Source of the DNA: [Eubacterium] yurii
GTDB taxonomy: Bacteria > Bacillota > Clostridia > Peptostreptococcales > Filifactoraceae
NCBI GenBank assembly: GCA_900167215.1
Contig: FUZS01000006.1
Coordinates: 114,858-178,857, forward strand
Reading direction: 5' to 3'
DNA length: 64,000 nucleotides
Part shown: positions 54,086 through 63,695 of the stretch, one piece after another
How positions within the stretch are numbered: the first letter of the stretch is position 1
Layout: every line of letters starts with the position of its first letter
The notes under the pieces: model-generated
The model's database searches: none
The model's input: only the letters and a program-made list of their open reading frames with translations
Told to the model about the DNA's origin: nothing
Translations under genes and position numbers: made by a program

Positions 54086-54733
54086 GTGAAAAATACTTTA
54101 TGTGAAAAAATTGTATGGTATGGACTTTCGCCTACAATATTCAAATTTATAAAAGAAAATTGGAAGGAAGTGGATATAAGACAAATAAAAAAACTTTCAA
54201 AACAAAATTATAAGAATATGATACAAAGGACACCAGACATAGGAAGTTTTAGAAAAAATTCTCTTAGAATTCCTTTAGCCGGTGGTATGCTCTGGCTTTC
54301 CATATACAATGCCATGAATGGCAAGATGGATGAAGAAGGTTTTGATAAAATGGTAGAAGCGACTATACAAGCGCCTTTGCTTAAGAATAGTTTTCAAAAA
54401 AGTAATCCTTTTATCTTGGAAAATCAAAAAAAGATGATGGAGAAGAGTAAAGTCGCCAACTTAGTCTCAGATAGTGAATTTAACTGGAATACAGAGATGA
54501 TATATGGGAGAGATGAAGATGAATATACTATCTTATATCATAGGTGTGGGCTTTGTGCACTTGGAAAACAGGAACATCATGAGGAATTGATTCCTTATAT
54601 GTGCAAGATTGATTATGAAACTTTCAAATTAATGGGGGCTGTGTTACATCGTTCAAGTACATTGGCAGAGGGTGGAGATTGCTGTGATTTTCACGTTTGT
54701 AAGAAAGGATCTAAGTGGGATGAAGAAAGATAG
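54086..54733 (+). CDS. L-2-amino-thiazoline-4-carboxylic acid hydrolase-like protein
   Basis: 215 residues from the GTG at 54086, six bases after GAGGTG; a GTG three codons earlier is possible. The C-terminal half shows the ATC-hydrolase pattern: YHRCGLCALGKQEHHEELIP near 150-169, YMCKIDYETFKLMG and RSSTLAEGGDCCDFHVCKKG at the end, with clustered cysteines. The founding enzymes open the thiazoline ring of 2-amino-thiazoline-4-carboxylate on the way to cysteine; most relatives are untested. It is followed closely by tetR and two ABC half-transporter genes, probably one operon. Confidence 0.8.
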   Translation: MKNTLCEKIVWYGLSPTIFKFIKENWKEVDIRQIKKLSKQNYKNMIQRTPDIGSFRKNSLRIPLAGGMLWLSIYNAMNGKMDEEGFDKMVEATIQAPLLKNSFQKSNPFILENQKKMMEKSKVANLVSDSEFNWNTEMIYGRDEDEYTILYHRCGLCALGKQEHHEELIPYMCKIDYETFKLMGAVLHRSSTLAEGGDCCDFHVCKKGSKWDEER

Positions 54734-54742
54734 GAGATATGG

Positions 54743-55435
54743 ATGAAGAATATTATGAATAAAAGTGAGAAGAAAGTTATAAAAAATAATCAAATAGAAG
54801 ATAAAATATTAAAGGTAGCAAAGACTGAGTTTTTAGATAAAGGTTTTATAAATGCTTCCATGAGGACAATTGCAGAAAAATCAGGATTTACTACAGGTAT
54901 GCTATATAGTAGATTTACAGATAAGGATATGATTTTTACAAAGTTGGTAAGCGAAGGAGCAGATAAATTTTTAGATTATTTTTTAAAAATGCAGGAAAAT
55001 TTTGAATCTCTAAATCCTGATGACAAAATCCATACTATGGATGACTATTCTACTGAATTTGATACATTATTTGAGATCATATATGATCATTTTGACAGTT
55101 TTAAGCTTATAGTTTGTTGCAGTGCAGGTTCAACTTATGAGAATTTCATAGCCAAGATAATAAAAATAGAGTCAGACAACACTTTGATAACATTTCATAA
55201 GCTTTATGAACAGGGATTTATTGAAAATTATATTCGAGAGGATCTTTGCCAGATGCTCTGCACTGCCTTAGTAAATGGAATGTTTACCTCAGTTGTACAT
55301 GACTTTTCAAGAAAAGATGCCTACGAGTATATGAAGAGTCTCCAAAAGTTCTTTACTGCAGGATGGAGAGAGATAATTGGAGTCAAAAAAAATTTTGATA
55401 AAGGAGGAGAAAATGAAGAAGAAATCAAATATTAA
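54743..55435 (+). CDS. TetR-family transcriptional regulator
   Basis: 230 residues. N-terminal helix-turn-helix: ILKVAKTEFLDKGFINASMR, TIAEKSGFTTGMLYSRFTDK, as in all TetR proteins. The C-terminal ligand domain is helical (residues about 75-210, including FKLIVCCSAGSTYENFIAKI). GGAG lies before the ATG. It lies 9 nt after the hydrolase-like gene and overlaps the first ABC gene by 23 bp, so it probably represses its own operon and senses the pump's substrate or a related molecule; that is inference from context. Confidence 0.92.
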   Translation: MKNIMNKSEKKVIKNNQIEDKILKVAKTEFLDKGFINASMRTIAEKSGFTTGMLYSRFTDKDMIFTKLVSEGADKFLDYFLKMQENFESLNPDDKIHTMDDYSTEFDTLFEIIYDHFDSFKLIVCCSAGSTYENFIAKIIKIESDNTLITFHKLYEQGFIENYIREDLCQMLCTALVNGMFTSVVHDFSRKDAYEYMKSLQKFFTAGWREIIGVKKNFDKGGENEEEIKY

Positions 55436-57167
55436 ATGGTTTTTTGAATTTGCAAGTATGAATAGAGGGCAGTATTTAGCGTCTATATTTTTTGCAATTT
55501 TAGGAGTTTTCTGCATGATATTACCATATTTTGTAATGGGTGATATTGTAGCAAATTTATTATCAGGAGAAAAAGAATTCAGTACTTACCTTAATAAATG
55601 CCTAGTTATGGTAGTTATGTGGATATTAAGAGTATTGTTCCACAGTATTTCTACAGGACTGTCACATAAGGCAACATTTGGTGTATTGGCAAATATTAGG
55701 AGAATGTTATGTGATAAGCTTTATAGATTACCACTTGGTTACGTCAAAGACACTCCGTCAGGCTCACTCAAAAACATAATTGTTGAAAGAGTGGATTCTA
55801 TGGAAACAGGTCTTGCTCACGTAATACCTGAGTTTACTGCAAATATGTTGGGACCTGTAATAGTAATAATCTATGTTTTTTCTATAGACTGGAAGATGGG
55901 ACTTGCCTCTCTTCTTACAGTTCCTTTTGGTGTATTAGCGTACTGCGGCATGTTTAAAGGATTTAAAGAAAGATTCAATAACACAATTATTAAAACAAAG
56001 AAATTAAATGACACAGCTGTAGAATACATAGGGGGAATAGAGGTAATAAAGGCATTTGGCAAGGCTGACAGTTCATATGAAAAATTTGTAATAGCTGCTA
56101 AGGAAGGAGCTGCTTGCTTTGTCGATTGGATGAGAAGTTGTCTTTTTTATTCTTGTGCATCAATGACACTTTTGCCTGCCACTTTGACTGGAATGTTACC
56201 TATTGGTGGCATGTTATATAAAGCAGGAAATCTTACTGCTACAAACTTTATACTGTTGATAATATTATCTTTTGGTATTATTGCTCCGCTTATGAATGCA
56301 TCAGCTCATGGTGAAGATATAGGTAAAATTGGAACCATAGTATCAGAAGTTGTATCTATTCTTGAACAAGAAGATATGAAAAGACCTGAAAAATCAGAAA
56401 AAAATATTGAAAATACAAATATAGAACTTAGAAATGTACATTTTTCTTACCATGAAGACGAGGTATTGCATGGTGTAAACTTGCATATAGAATCAGGCTC
56501 TGTAAATGCTTTTGTAGGACCATCAGGTAGCGGTAAGTCGACAATAGCCAAACTTATAGCAGGGTTGTGGGATGCAAATGAAGGAGAAATAATCATAGGA
56601 AATGTTAATACAAAGGAAATGCCTATTGAGTATCAAAATAAGATTATAGCCTATGTTTCTCAAGATAATTATCTTTTTGATATAAGTGTAAAGGAAAATA
56701 TAAGACTTGCAAAGATAGATGCAAGTGATGAAGAAATAGTAGAGATTGCTAAAAAAAGTGGCTGTAACGATTTTATTTCTTCATTAGAAAATGGATATGA
56801 CACCATAGCCGGAGGTACAGGCGGACATCTTTCAGGAGGAGAAAGGCAAAGAATATCAATAGCAAGAGCAATGCTCAAGAATGCTGATATAATTATTTTA
56901 GATGAGGCTACAGCCTATACTGATCCTGAGAATGAAGCCTTGGTTCAATCTGCAGTTGCAAAATTAGTAAAAGGAAAGACATTGATAGTAATTGCACATA
57001 GACTTAGCACTATAGTAGATGCTGATAATATTTTTGTGGTAGATGACGGAAATATAATTGCAAATGGCACACATAATCAATTGCTTGGAGAATGTAAATT
57101 ATACAGTGACATGTGGGAATCACATGTTTCATCTAAGGATAAAGTGGGAGGTGAAGTAAATGCTTAG
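55413..57167 (+). CDS. ABC half-transporter 1 (IrtA/YbtP-like fused permease-ATPase)
   Basis: The ATG at 55413 (584 residues) follows AAAGGAGGAG and lies within the end of tetR. Six membrane spans up to about residue 315 (ASIFFAILGVFCMILPYFVM near 25 is the first). The ATPase has FVGPSGSGKSTIAKLIAGLW, QDNYLFDISVKENI, HLSGGERQRISIARAMLKNA, IIILDEATAYTDPENE and IAHRLSTI. The DPENE ending after Walker B and the small size resemble the exporter-fold IrtAB/YbtPQ type used for siderophore import, as well as many clostridial exporters. It overlaps the next gene by eight bases. Confidence 0.9.
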   Translation: MKKKSNIKWFFEFASMNRGQYLASIFFAILGVFCMILPYFVMGDIVANLLSGEKEFSTYLNKCLVMVVMWILRVLFHSISTGLSHKATFGVLANIRRMLCDKLYRLPLGYVKDTPSGSLKNIIVERVDSMETGLAHVIPEFTANMLGPVIVIIYVFSIDWKMGLASLLTVPFGVLAYCGMFKGFKERFNNTIIKTKKLNDTAVEYIGGIEVIKAFGKADSSYEKFVIAAKEGAACFVDWMRSCLFYSCASMTLLPATLTGMLPIGGMLYKAGNLTATNFILLIILSFGIIAPLMNASAHGEDIGKIGTIVSEVVSILEQEDMKRPEKSEKNIENTNIELRNVHFSYHEDEVLHGVNLHIESGSVNAFVGPSGSGKSTIAKLIAGLWDANEGEIIIGNVNTKEMPIEYQNKIIAYVSQDNYLFDISVKENIRLAKIDASDEEIVEIAKKSGCNDFISSLENGYDTIAGGTGGHLSGGERQRISIARAMLKNADIIILDEATAYTDPENEALVQSAVAKLVKGKTLIVIAHRLSTIVDADNIFVVDDGNIIANGTHNQLLGECKLYSDMWESHVSSKDKVGGEVNA

Positions 57168-58893
57168 CATATATAAGAAGTTTTTTAATTTTTGTGGAGA
57201 AAAAAATAAGAAGAAATTTAAAATATCAATATTTTTTGGCGTTTTAAAAGCTTTTTTTGAAGCTCTTAGAGTACCTGCTACTTATGTTATGATTAAAGCT
57301 GTATTGGAAAACAATGTTACACTAAATACCTGCCTAACATCTCTGGGGATAATTCTTGTAAGTATTGTAGGAGTAACCTTACTTAGAAGCAAGTCTATGA
57401 TGTTGCAGACAGAGGCTGGCTATGAGACTGCCGCAAATAAGAGGATAGAAATTGCTGAGCATCTTAAATATTTGCCAATGGGATATTTTAACGAAAACTC
57501 TCTTGGATATATCACATCTGTTACCACTAATACAATGGAAGTATTAGGAGATACAGCTACAAAGGTAATAATGATGACTACAGAAGGATTACTTACTACA
57601 ATTTTGATAATGTGCCTTGTATTTACATTTGACATAAGAATAGGTCTTGTAATATTGATTGGACTTATAGTATTTATGTTGGTAAACACTAAGCTCAGAG
57701 CAAATTCGTCTTTTGTATCTGAAGAAAAAGATATTGCTGATAGAAATATGGTATCAAATATTTTGGAATATGTACAAGGGATGGCTGAAGTAAAGTCATA
57801 TTCACTTTTTTCAAAACAGAATAAGAAGCTTGATGACAGCATTAAGCAAGCATCTAAAGTTAATGTGGATATGGAACTTAAGCTTTTACCTGCTATGGGT
57901 TTGCAAAGTCTTGTTACTAAGCTTACAGGTGTATGCGTTATAGGATTTTCTATTTTTTTCTATTTAGACGGCAGTATGGATTTGCCAAGTTGTATAACTA
58001 TGCTAATTTGCGCTTTCATGATGTATTCAAGCCTAGATTCAGCGGGTTCATTTACAGCTATTTTAAGGTGTATAGATATAGGTGTAAATAAGGCTAATGA
58101 AATATTAAATATCAAGTCTATGGATATAGATGGTAAGGATACAGTAGCTCCGACATATGATATAAGTTTTGAAAATGTTGATTTTTCTTATGAAAAGAGA
58201 AAAATTATAAATGATTTGTCATTTGATATAAAACAAGGAACAACAACTGCAATAGTGGGACCTTCAGGTGGAGGAAAGACAACTATATGCAGACTTATGG
58301 CAAGATTTTGGGATGTGGATAAAGGTGTGATAAAATTGGGAGGAATAGATGTAAAAGACTACAGCATTGATTCATTGATGAAGAATTTCAGCTTTGTATT
58401 CCAAAATGTTTATCTCTTTGAAGACACGATAGCCAATAACATAAGATTTGGTAAACCTGAAGCAAGCGATGAAGAAGTTATTGAAATAGCCAAAAAAGCT
58501 TGTTGCCATGAATTTATACAAAAACTGCCTAATGGATATAATACAATCATAGGCGAGGGGGGTTCAACCTTATCTGGTGGAGAAAAACAGAGAATATCAA
58601 TAGCAAGAGCAATGATGAAGGATGCTCCTATAATAATATTGGACGAAGCAACAGCAAATGTCGATCCTGAAAATGAAAAAGAGTTGATGAGTGCAATAGA
58701 AGAGCTTACAAGGAAGAAAACCATAATAATGATAGCCCATAGACTTAAAACTGTAAGAAATGCAGATAAGATATTAGTCATAGATAAGGGTGAAATAGTT
58801 CAAAACGGAACACATGACGAATTGATGAAACAAGATAATATTTACAGAAAATTCATCAATGCAAGAGAACTTGCAGTAGGATGGAAGATATGA
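57160..58893 (+). CDS. ABC half-transporter 2 (IrtB/YbtQ-like fused permease-ATPase)
   Basis: 577 residues; overlaps the first subunit by eight bases. Membrane domain of six spans, then the ATPase: IVGPSGGGKTTICRLMARFW (Walker A with GGGKTT), QNVYLFEDTIANNIRF, TLSGGEKQRISIARAMMKDA, IIILDEATANVDPENE and IAHRLKTV. Both subunits retain the catalytic Glu, unlike the asymmetric pair at 37.6-41.1 kb. The two should form one heterodimer. Substrate unknown; see the ATC-hydrolase context. Confidence 0.9.
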   Translation: MLSIYKKFFNFCGEKNKKKFKISIFFGVLKAFFEALRVPATYVMIKAVLENNVTLNTCLTSLGIILVSIVGVTLLRSKSMMLQTEAGYETAANKRIEIAEHLKYLPMGYFNENSLGYITSVTTNTMEVLGDTATKVIMMTTEGLLTTILIMCLVFTFDIRIGLVILIGLIVFMLVNTKLRANSSFVSEEKDIADRNMVSNILEYVQGMAEVKSYSLFSKQNKKLDDSIKQASKVNVDMELKLLPAMGLQSLVTKLTGVCVIGFSIFFYLDGSMDLPSCITMLICAFMMYSSLDSAGSFTAILRCIDIGVNKANEILNIKSMDIDGKDTVAPTYDISFENVDFSYEKRKIINDLSFDIKQGTTTAIVGPSGGGKTTICRLMARFWDVDKGVIKLGGIDVKDYSIDSLMKNFSFVFQNVYLFEDTIANNIRFGKPEASDEEVIEIAKKACCHEFIQKLPNGYNTIIGEGGSTLSGGEKQRISIARAMMKDAPIIILDEATANVDPENEKELMSAIEELTRKKTIIMIAHRLKTVRNADKILVIDKGEIVQNGTHDELMKQDNIYRKFINARELAVGWKI

Positions 58894-58927
58894 TATGATG
58901 TTCCAAAGATATTTGGGAGGTTAATCT

Positions 58928-59425
58928 ATGAGCAAATTTTTTGAAGCCTTGGTAGGGGAAAATACAGAGAATAAAAATATATTCACTCCTCTTTTGGGAG
59001 AGTGGGAAATTGAATGGGTTGATGGTAAAGGGACTGAAAATGAACGACATGTAATAGGGGAATGGCTATTTTCAGAAATATTAAATGGAGAAGGAATTCA
59101 AGATGTCTTTATCTGCCCTTCAAGGACAGAAAGAATTATTAATCCCCAACCTGATGCTGAATATGGTACAACTATTAGGATATATAATCCTAAAAAGCAA
59201 AAATGGGACATTTGTTATGCTTGCTTAGGAAAGATGGTGTATCTTGAAGCAGAAAAAGTAAATGATGAAATCATCCTTACAAATAAAAGCGAAACTGAAA
59301 ATCTTAATCTATGGATATTCTCAGATATAACAGCTGATACCTTCCATTGGGAAAATAAAACATCTTTTGATAAAGGTGCGACTTGGATAATAAATGGAGA
59401 GGTATACGCTAGAAGAAAGATATGA
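58928..59425 (+). CDS. DUF1579-like / lipocalin-like domain protein
   Basis: 165 residues. A beta-rich pattern similar to small DUF1579-type proteins: LLGEWEIEWVDGKGTENERH near 22-41, GEWLFSEILNGEGIQDVFIC, SRTERIINPQPDAEYGTTIR, RIYNPKKQKWDICYACLGKM and a closing TWIINGEVYARRKI. I recall such proteins as common but of unknown function, perhaps binding a small hydrophobic ligand. GGGAGG precedes the ATG. It starts 34 nt after the second ABC gene, so it likely belongs to the same operon. Confidence 0.75.
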   Translation: MSKFFEALVGENTENKNIFTPLLGEWEIEWVDGKGTENERHVIGEWLFSEILNGEGIQDVFICPSRTERIINPQPDAEYGTTIRIYNPKKQKWDICYACLGKMVYLEAEKVNDEIILTNKSETENLNLWIFSDITADTFHWENKTSFDKGATWIINGEVYARRKI

Positions 59426-59579
59426 GATGAGCATTATTTTTTATAATGTATTACCACTAAAAAATATTAAATAGTCAGGTGAATCAGTACTATTTTAAGC
59501 TTCGTAATATATGGAAATATTATGTTGTAGAATATATAGATTTCTTGACATTATAAATAGTAATTAGTACAAGTATGTA

Positions 59580-59623
59580 AAATGATAAGGTGAGATTTTG
59601 TTTAAAATTCAGCCTTATCATTT
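59580..59623 (+). terminator. Hairpin after the DUF1579-like gene
   Basis: AATGATAAGG pairs with CCTTATCATT, extended inwards by TGA/TCA and ATTTT/AAAAT around a small loop. The T-run is weak. Confidence 0.6.
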
Positions 59624-59636
59624 ATTATGCTAATAT

Positions 59637-59754
59637 TATACTAATCACCATTTATAATACTAATATTGTTATTTTACAAAATTATATGTTTTGCAGAATA
59701 TCAGTAATCTTGCTGTAATAAAATTATGCAGTTTTTTGATAGGATTTTAGTATA
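59637..59754 (+). repeat. Dispersed 118-bp element, copy F
   Basis: Starts TATACTAATCACCATTTATA and ends TAGGATTTTAGTATA, with the internal CTGTAATAAAATTATG block as in copy C. It lies in the convergent gap before the flavin reductase gene, 52 bp from that gene's stop. Confidence 0.85.
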
Positions 59755-59805
59755 AGAGAAATATTAGTTCTTTTTTATTTTTCTTTATTACGAAAATATC
59801 TAAGT

Positions 59806-61359
59806 TTATTTAAGCACATCTTTAAATTCCATATACCTTGTCCACATACTTACCTCAGAAAGTGATGGATGTGATACCATAGTATTGTTTGTAAGTTCCA
59901 AACTATTTGACTTTCTTAAGATATGGTAATTTTTGTCATTTCTATATACATCTGTAGTTTTTGATGTTATATCTTCGTTTATGACTTTTAAAGTCTTAAT
60001 ACCTGAGTTCATAATCTCTACATAAGCTTGTAAAAGTAAAGATGCCTCTTCACCTATAATATGAACTCCTAAGATTTGTTCATCGTTTTTATCAGCAATA
60101 ATTTTTATAAATCCATCATTTAAATCTCCGGTATCATAACCAAGTGAATATCCCTTTGCTGTCTGCGAATAGAAATGCTTTGCAACTTTTATATCATATC
60201 CTTTTTCCAAAGCTTCTTTTTCTGTCAAACCTACATGAGCTACTTGTGGAAAAGTGTAGGTTACAGCCGGTACGGTATCATAATATACAAATTCATGGTT
60301 TTTATTTGTTGATTCTTCGTTTTCTTTTTTTAGCTTAGCATCAAATAAGTTATGTGATAAGGTTTCAGCTTCGTAATTTGCCTTATGTCTGAATTGATAC
60401 ATTCCGTTGATATCTCCTATTGCATAGACATCTGGAACAGTTGTTTCTAAAAACTCATTTGTTCTTATATATCCGTTTTTAAGTGAAATATCTGTATTTT
60501 CAATATCAAGTAAGTCGGTATTGCTCTTTACTCCAGGGCAAACTATTATTTCTTCTGATTTGACGCTTTGTACTTCACCTGTAGTAATGTCTTTAAATTC
60601 TAATACTTTTAATCCGTCTTCTTCATACATTCTTATTGTATCTTTATTGGTGAATATATTTATTCCGTAAGATGAAAATATTTCAAGTGCTTTTGTTGAT
60701 ATTTCTCTTTCTTCTTTAGGCAATATATACTTATTATGTTGTACAACATTTACTTCACTTCCAAGTGCAGAAAAAATATGGGCAAATTCCATTCCTATAT
60801 ATCCGCCACCTATTACAGTTAGGGATTTATACGGTTTTTTAGGGAATTTATCACCAAAAAAACTTTCAGAAGTAATGTATTTTACTTCTTCCATTCCTTC
60901 AATCTTAGGTATCTTAGTTCTTGCTCCTGCTCCTATTATAATTAATTGTCCTGTTATTATTTCTTCGCCCTTTGATTTATCGTTATATATTACTTTTATT
61001 TCCTTATTTGAAACAAATTTGGCTGTAGCTTTGTATACATCAACATTTTTTTGATTTGCATAATATTCGTATACTTCATTACTTTCTAAATTTATCTTTT
61101 TTTCAACTCTTTGTTTTATCAAGTCAAAATCCACATCAGTATCATGAATTTTCAGACCGATTTTTTCAATATGTTTCGCCTGTCTTATAAAGTCAGCTAC
61201 ACTTACCATTACTTTTGTTGGAATACAACCACGAGTTAGGCATGTACCACCGAATTTCCCCATCTCAATCAAGGCGCATTTTTTTCCATGGGAGATTGCT
61301 TCGTCAACCACTATATTAGCGCTACCGCTTCCAATAACAATTACATCATAGTTTTTCAT
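59806..61359 (-). CDS. Class I pyridine nucleotide-disulfide oxidoreductase
   Basis: 517 residues, longer than the usual 450-480. FAD site YDVIVIGSGSANIVVDEAIS; redox disulfide FGGTCLTRGCIPTKVMVSV near 38-56; NAD site LTVIGGGYIGMEFAHIFSAL; second FAD site TVPDVYAIGDINGMYQF. The C-terminal interface has HPSLSE, the His-Glu pair of the family, but about 27 residues are inserted before it compared with lipoamide dehydrogenase. The N-terminal wording (GSGSAN, FGGTCLTRGCIPTK) recalls mycothione-reductase-like members. It likely reduces a low-molecular-weight disulfide or a metal; substrate unknown. AGGTGA precedes the ATG. The DUF3783 gene lies 8 nt upstream. Confidence 0.88.
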   Translation of the reverse strand: MKNYDVIVIGSGSANIVVDEAISHGKKCALIEMGKFGGTCLTRGCIPTKVMVSVADFIRQAKHIEKIGLKIHDTDVDFDLIKQRVEKKINLESNEVYEYYANQKNVDVYKATAKFVSNKEIKVIYNDKSKGEEIITGQLIIIGAGARTKIPKIEGMEEVKYITSESFFGDKFPKKPYKSLTVIGGGYIGMEFAHIFSALGSEVNVVQHNKYILPKEEREISTKALEIFSSYGINIFTNKDTIRMYEEDGLKVLEFKDITTGEVQSVKSEEIIVCPGVKSNTDLLDIENTDISLKNGYIRTNEFLETTVPDVYAIGDINGMYQFRHKANYEAETLSHNLFDAKLKKENEESTNKNHEFVYYDTVPAVTYTFPQVAHVGLTEKEALEKGYDIKVAKHFYSQTAKGYSLGYDTGDLNDGFIKIIADKNDEQILGVHIIGEEASLLLQAYVEIMNSGIKTLKVINEDITSKTTDVYRNDKNYHILRKSNSLELTNNTMVSHPSLSEVSMWTRYMEFKDVLK

Positions 61360-61367
61360 AAATTCAC

Positions 61368-61742
61368 CTACTTATTCAAATTTGTCATATATTGATGTTC
61401 ATCAAATATTTCAAGCAATAAATCTTTTAAAAGCCATTTCTCGTTACTTTCCGTTCTGGCAGATGTGATAGGTCTTGCAACAAGTTTTGACTTAAAACTG
61501 TAGAGTAAATCTCTTATGTCATTATCGCCATCAAAACCTTGTATTAGCATAAATTCATTGTTAAAAACGCTATTGTCATGTTTGTTGTCCGCTAAATCAA
61601 CTTCATCTCTATCGAAAATGTCTCCAACCTTTACTTCAAGATAAGATTTGTCAATATATTTTATAGTTATATCATCACTAAATAAAGATTTTATTTGATT
61701 TTTTCTATCATCATTAAGACCGTATAAGATTATTTTTTTCAA
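61368..61742 (-). CDS. DUF3783-family protein
   Basis: 124 residues from a TTG start that has AAAGGAG six bases upstream; no ATG is near. It opens KKIILYGLNDDRKNQIKSLF and has FNNEFMLIQGFDGDNDIRDL in the middle, then LVARPITSARTESNEKWLLK at the end. This matches DUF3783 as I know it: small cytosolic proteins with IL-GF and RP-A-T-N--W patterns, of unknown function, common in Firmicutes. It is the first gene of a two-gene unit with the flavin disulfide reductase. Confidence 0.75.
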   Translation of the reverse strand: MKKIILYGLNDDRKNQIKSLFSDDITIKYIDKSYLEVKVGDIFDRDEVDLADNKHDNSVFNNEFMLIQGFDGDNDIRDLLYSFKSKLVARPITSARTESNEKWLLKDLLLEIFDEHQYMTNLNK

Positions 61743-61983
61743 TTTTTGCTCCTTTATCTACTTAATCAAATGTATAAAAATACAATAGTTCTTATACCCA
61801 GATAGAATTAATAATAAAACAACTATAGTATTTTAAAGAACTATAAAAATTTTTTTAAAATATCAAAAAAATTTTTATTTTGTAACTAATGATACGGAAT
61901 TAAAAATTATTATATTGTAAAATCTTAGCATAACAACAAACAAACATAAAAAAATTATTTTTAGGAGACAATGGAGGTATAAT

Positions 61984-63621
61984 ATGGGAATGTTTTGTTA
62001 TCAATGTCAAGAAACAGCTAAAAATACAGGATGTACTGTAAAGGGTGTCTGTGGTAAGACTGCAGATGTAGCTAATTTACAAGATATGCTTGTATGGCAA
62101 ACAAAAGGTCTATGTATTGTTATCAATAAACTAAGAGCAAAGGGAGTTGCTATAGATAAAAAAGTAAATCATGTGGTTACTAAAAATCTTTTTGTTACTA
62201 TAACAAATGCAAATTTCGATCAAGATGCTATATTAAGAGAAATCTATTACACAATGGATGTCAAAAATGAATTGATATCTAAATTGTCTGAAGAAGAAAG
62301 AAACAATCTTCCGCAAGTTGCACTTTACAATGAAAGAGATGATGCTAAGGTATTGGAAAAATCAACTCAAATAGGTATCTTGTCTATTGCCGATGAAAAT
62401 ATCAGAAGTCTTAAAGAACTTGTAACTTACGGACTTAAAGGACTTTCAGCTTATATGAAACATGCTAACAACTTGAAACATGAAAATGAAGAAGTTGATA
62501 TATTCATTCAAGAGACATTAGAACAACTTTTGGATGAAAGCAAGACTATAGACGAGTTGGTGGCTCTTACTTTGAAAACAGGTGAATTTGGAGTTAAAGG
62601 TATGGCACTTTTGGACGGAGCTAATACTTCAACTTACGGACATCCTGAAATCACAAAGGTAAGCATTTCTGCAGGAAAAAATCCTGGTATATTGATATCA
62701 GGTCATGACTTGTTCGACATGAAGATGTTGCTTGAGCAAACTCAAGGAACAGGAGTTGATGTATATACTCACAGTGAAATGTTGCCTGCAAATTACTATC
62801 CTGAACTTAAGAAATATCCACACTTTGTTGGTAACTACGGTGGAGCTTGGTATGCACAAAAAGAAGATTTTGAAAACTTCAACGGCGTAATACTAATGAC
62901 AACAAATTGTATAGTACCTCCAAAAGACAGCTACAAAGATAAGATGTATACTACTGGAGCTGCAGGATACCCTGGATGCAAGCACATACCAGGAGAACCG
63001 GGAGAACATAAGGACTTCTCTGAACTTATTGAACATGCAAAGAAATGCGAACCGCCAAAAGCTGTAGAAGATGGATTTATAGTAGGTGGTTTTGCACATA
63101 ACCAAGTAATATCACTTGCTGATAAGGTAGTAGACGCTGTAAAATCTGGAGCAATCAAGAAATTTGTAGTAATGGGTGGATGTGACGGAAGACATAAAGA
63201 AAGGAATTACTATACAGAATTTGCAAAGGCAATGCCAAAGGATGCTGTAATTCTTACTGCAGGTTGTGCAAAATACAGATATAATAAGTTGGATCTTGGA
63301 GATATCGGTGGAATACCAAGAGTTCTCGATGCAGGACAATGTAACGACTCTTACTCACTTGCAGTAATAGCTCTCAAATTAAAAGAAGTATTCGAACTTG
63401 AAGATATAAACGACTTGCCGATTGTATTCAACATAGCATGGTATGAACAAAAAGCTGTAATAGTGTTATTGGCTCTACTATATCTTGGAGTTAAGAATAT
63501 TCACCTTGGACCTACTCTTCCTGGATTCTTATCACCTGCTGTAGCCGGAGTTCTTGTAGAAAACTTTGGTATAGCACCTATAGGAACAGTAGAAGATGAT
63601 ATAAAGTTATTCTTTGAATAA
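61984..63621 (+). CDS. hcp: Hydroxylamine reductase (hybrid cluster protein)
   Basis: 545 residues. The N-terminal cysteine motif [20 protein letters not shown] binds the 4Fe-4S cluster. Hybrid-cluster ligands are seen in the order expected: GHPEIT (His), [19 protein letters not shown] (Cys), [11 protein letters not shown] (Cys), [17 protein letters not shown] (Cys), [14 protein letters not shown] (Cys), [15 protein letters not shown] (Glu, Lys). It reduces hydroxylamine and, in some bacteria, nitric oxide, as part of nitrosative stress defence. GGAGG lies before the ATG, and a terminator follows. No Crp-like gene is beside it, and there is no nearby hcr reductase. Confidence 0.96.
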   Translation: MGMFCYQCQETAKNTGCTVKGVCGKTADVANLQDMLVWQTKGLCIVINKLRAKGVAIDKKVNHVVTKNLFVTITNANFDQDAILREIYYTMDVKNELISKLSEEERNNLPQVALYNERDDAKVLEKSTQIGILSIADENIRSLKELVTYGLKGLSAYMKHANNLKHENEEVDIFIQETLEQLLDESKTIDELVALTLKTGEFGVKGMALLDGANTSTYGHPEITKVSISAGKNPGILISGHDLFDMKMLLEQTQGTGVDVYTHSEMLPANYYPELKKYPHFVGNYGGAWYAQKEDFENFNGVILMTTNCIVPPKDSYKDKMYTTGAAGYPGCKHIPGEPGEHKDFSELIEHAKKCEPPKAVEDGFIVGGFAHNQVISLADKVVDAVKSGAIKKFVVMGGCDGRHKERNYYTEFAKAMPKDAVILTAGCAKYRYNKLDLGDIGGIPRVLDAGQCNDSYSLAVIALKLKEVFELEDINDLPIVFNIAWYEQKAVIVLLALLYLGVKNIHLGPTLPGFLSPAVAGVLVENFGIAPIGTVEDDIKLFFE

Positions 63622-63657
63622 AAAAATTTAACAGTACGGCTCCTAAAAATATATAAT

Positions 63658-63692
63658 AAAACACAAGGTTGTTGCAGACCTTGTGTTTTTTT
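63658..63692 (+). terminator. Terminator after hcp
   Basis: AAAACACAAGGT and ACCTTGTGTTTT form a 12-bp stem around TGTTGCAG-like loop bases, with seven T at the end. The group II intron begins three to four bases further on. Confidence 0.92.
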
Positions 63693-63695
63693 GAG

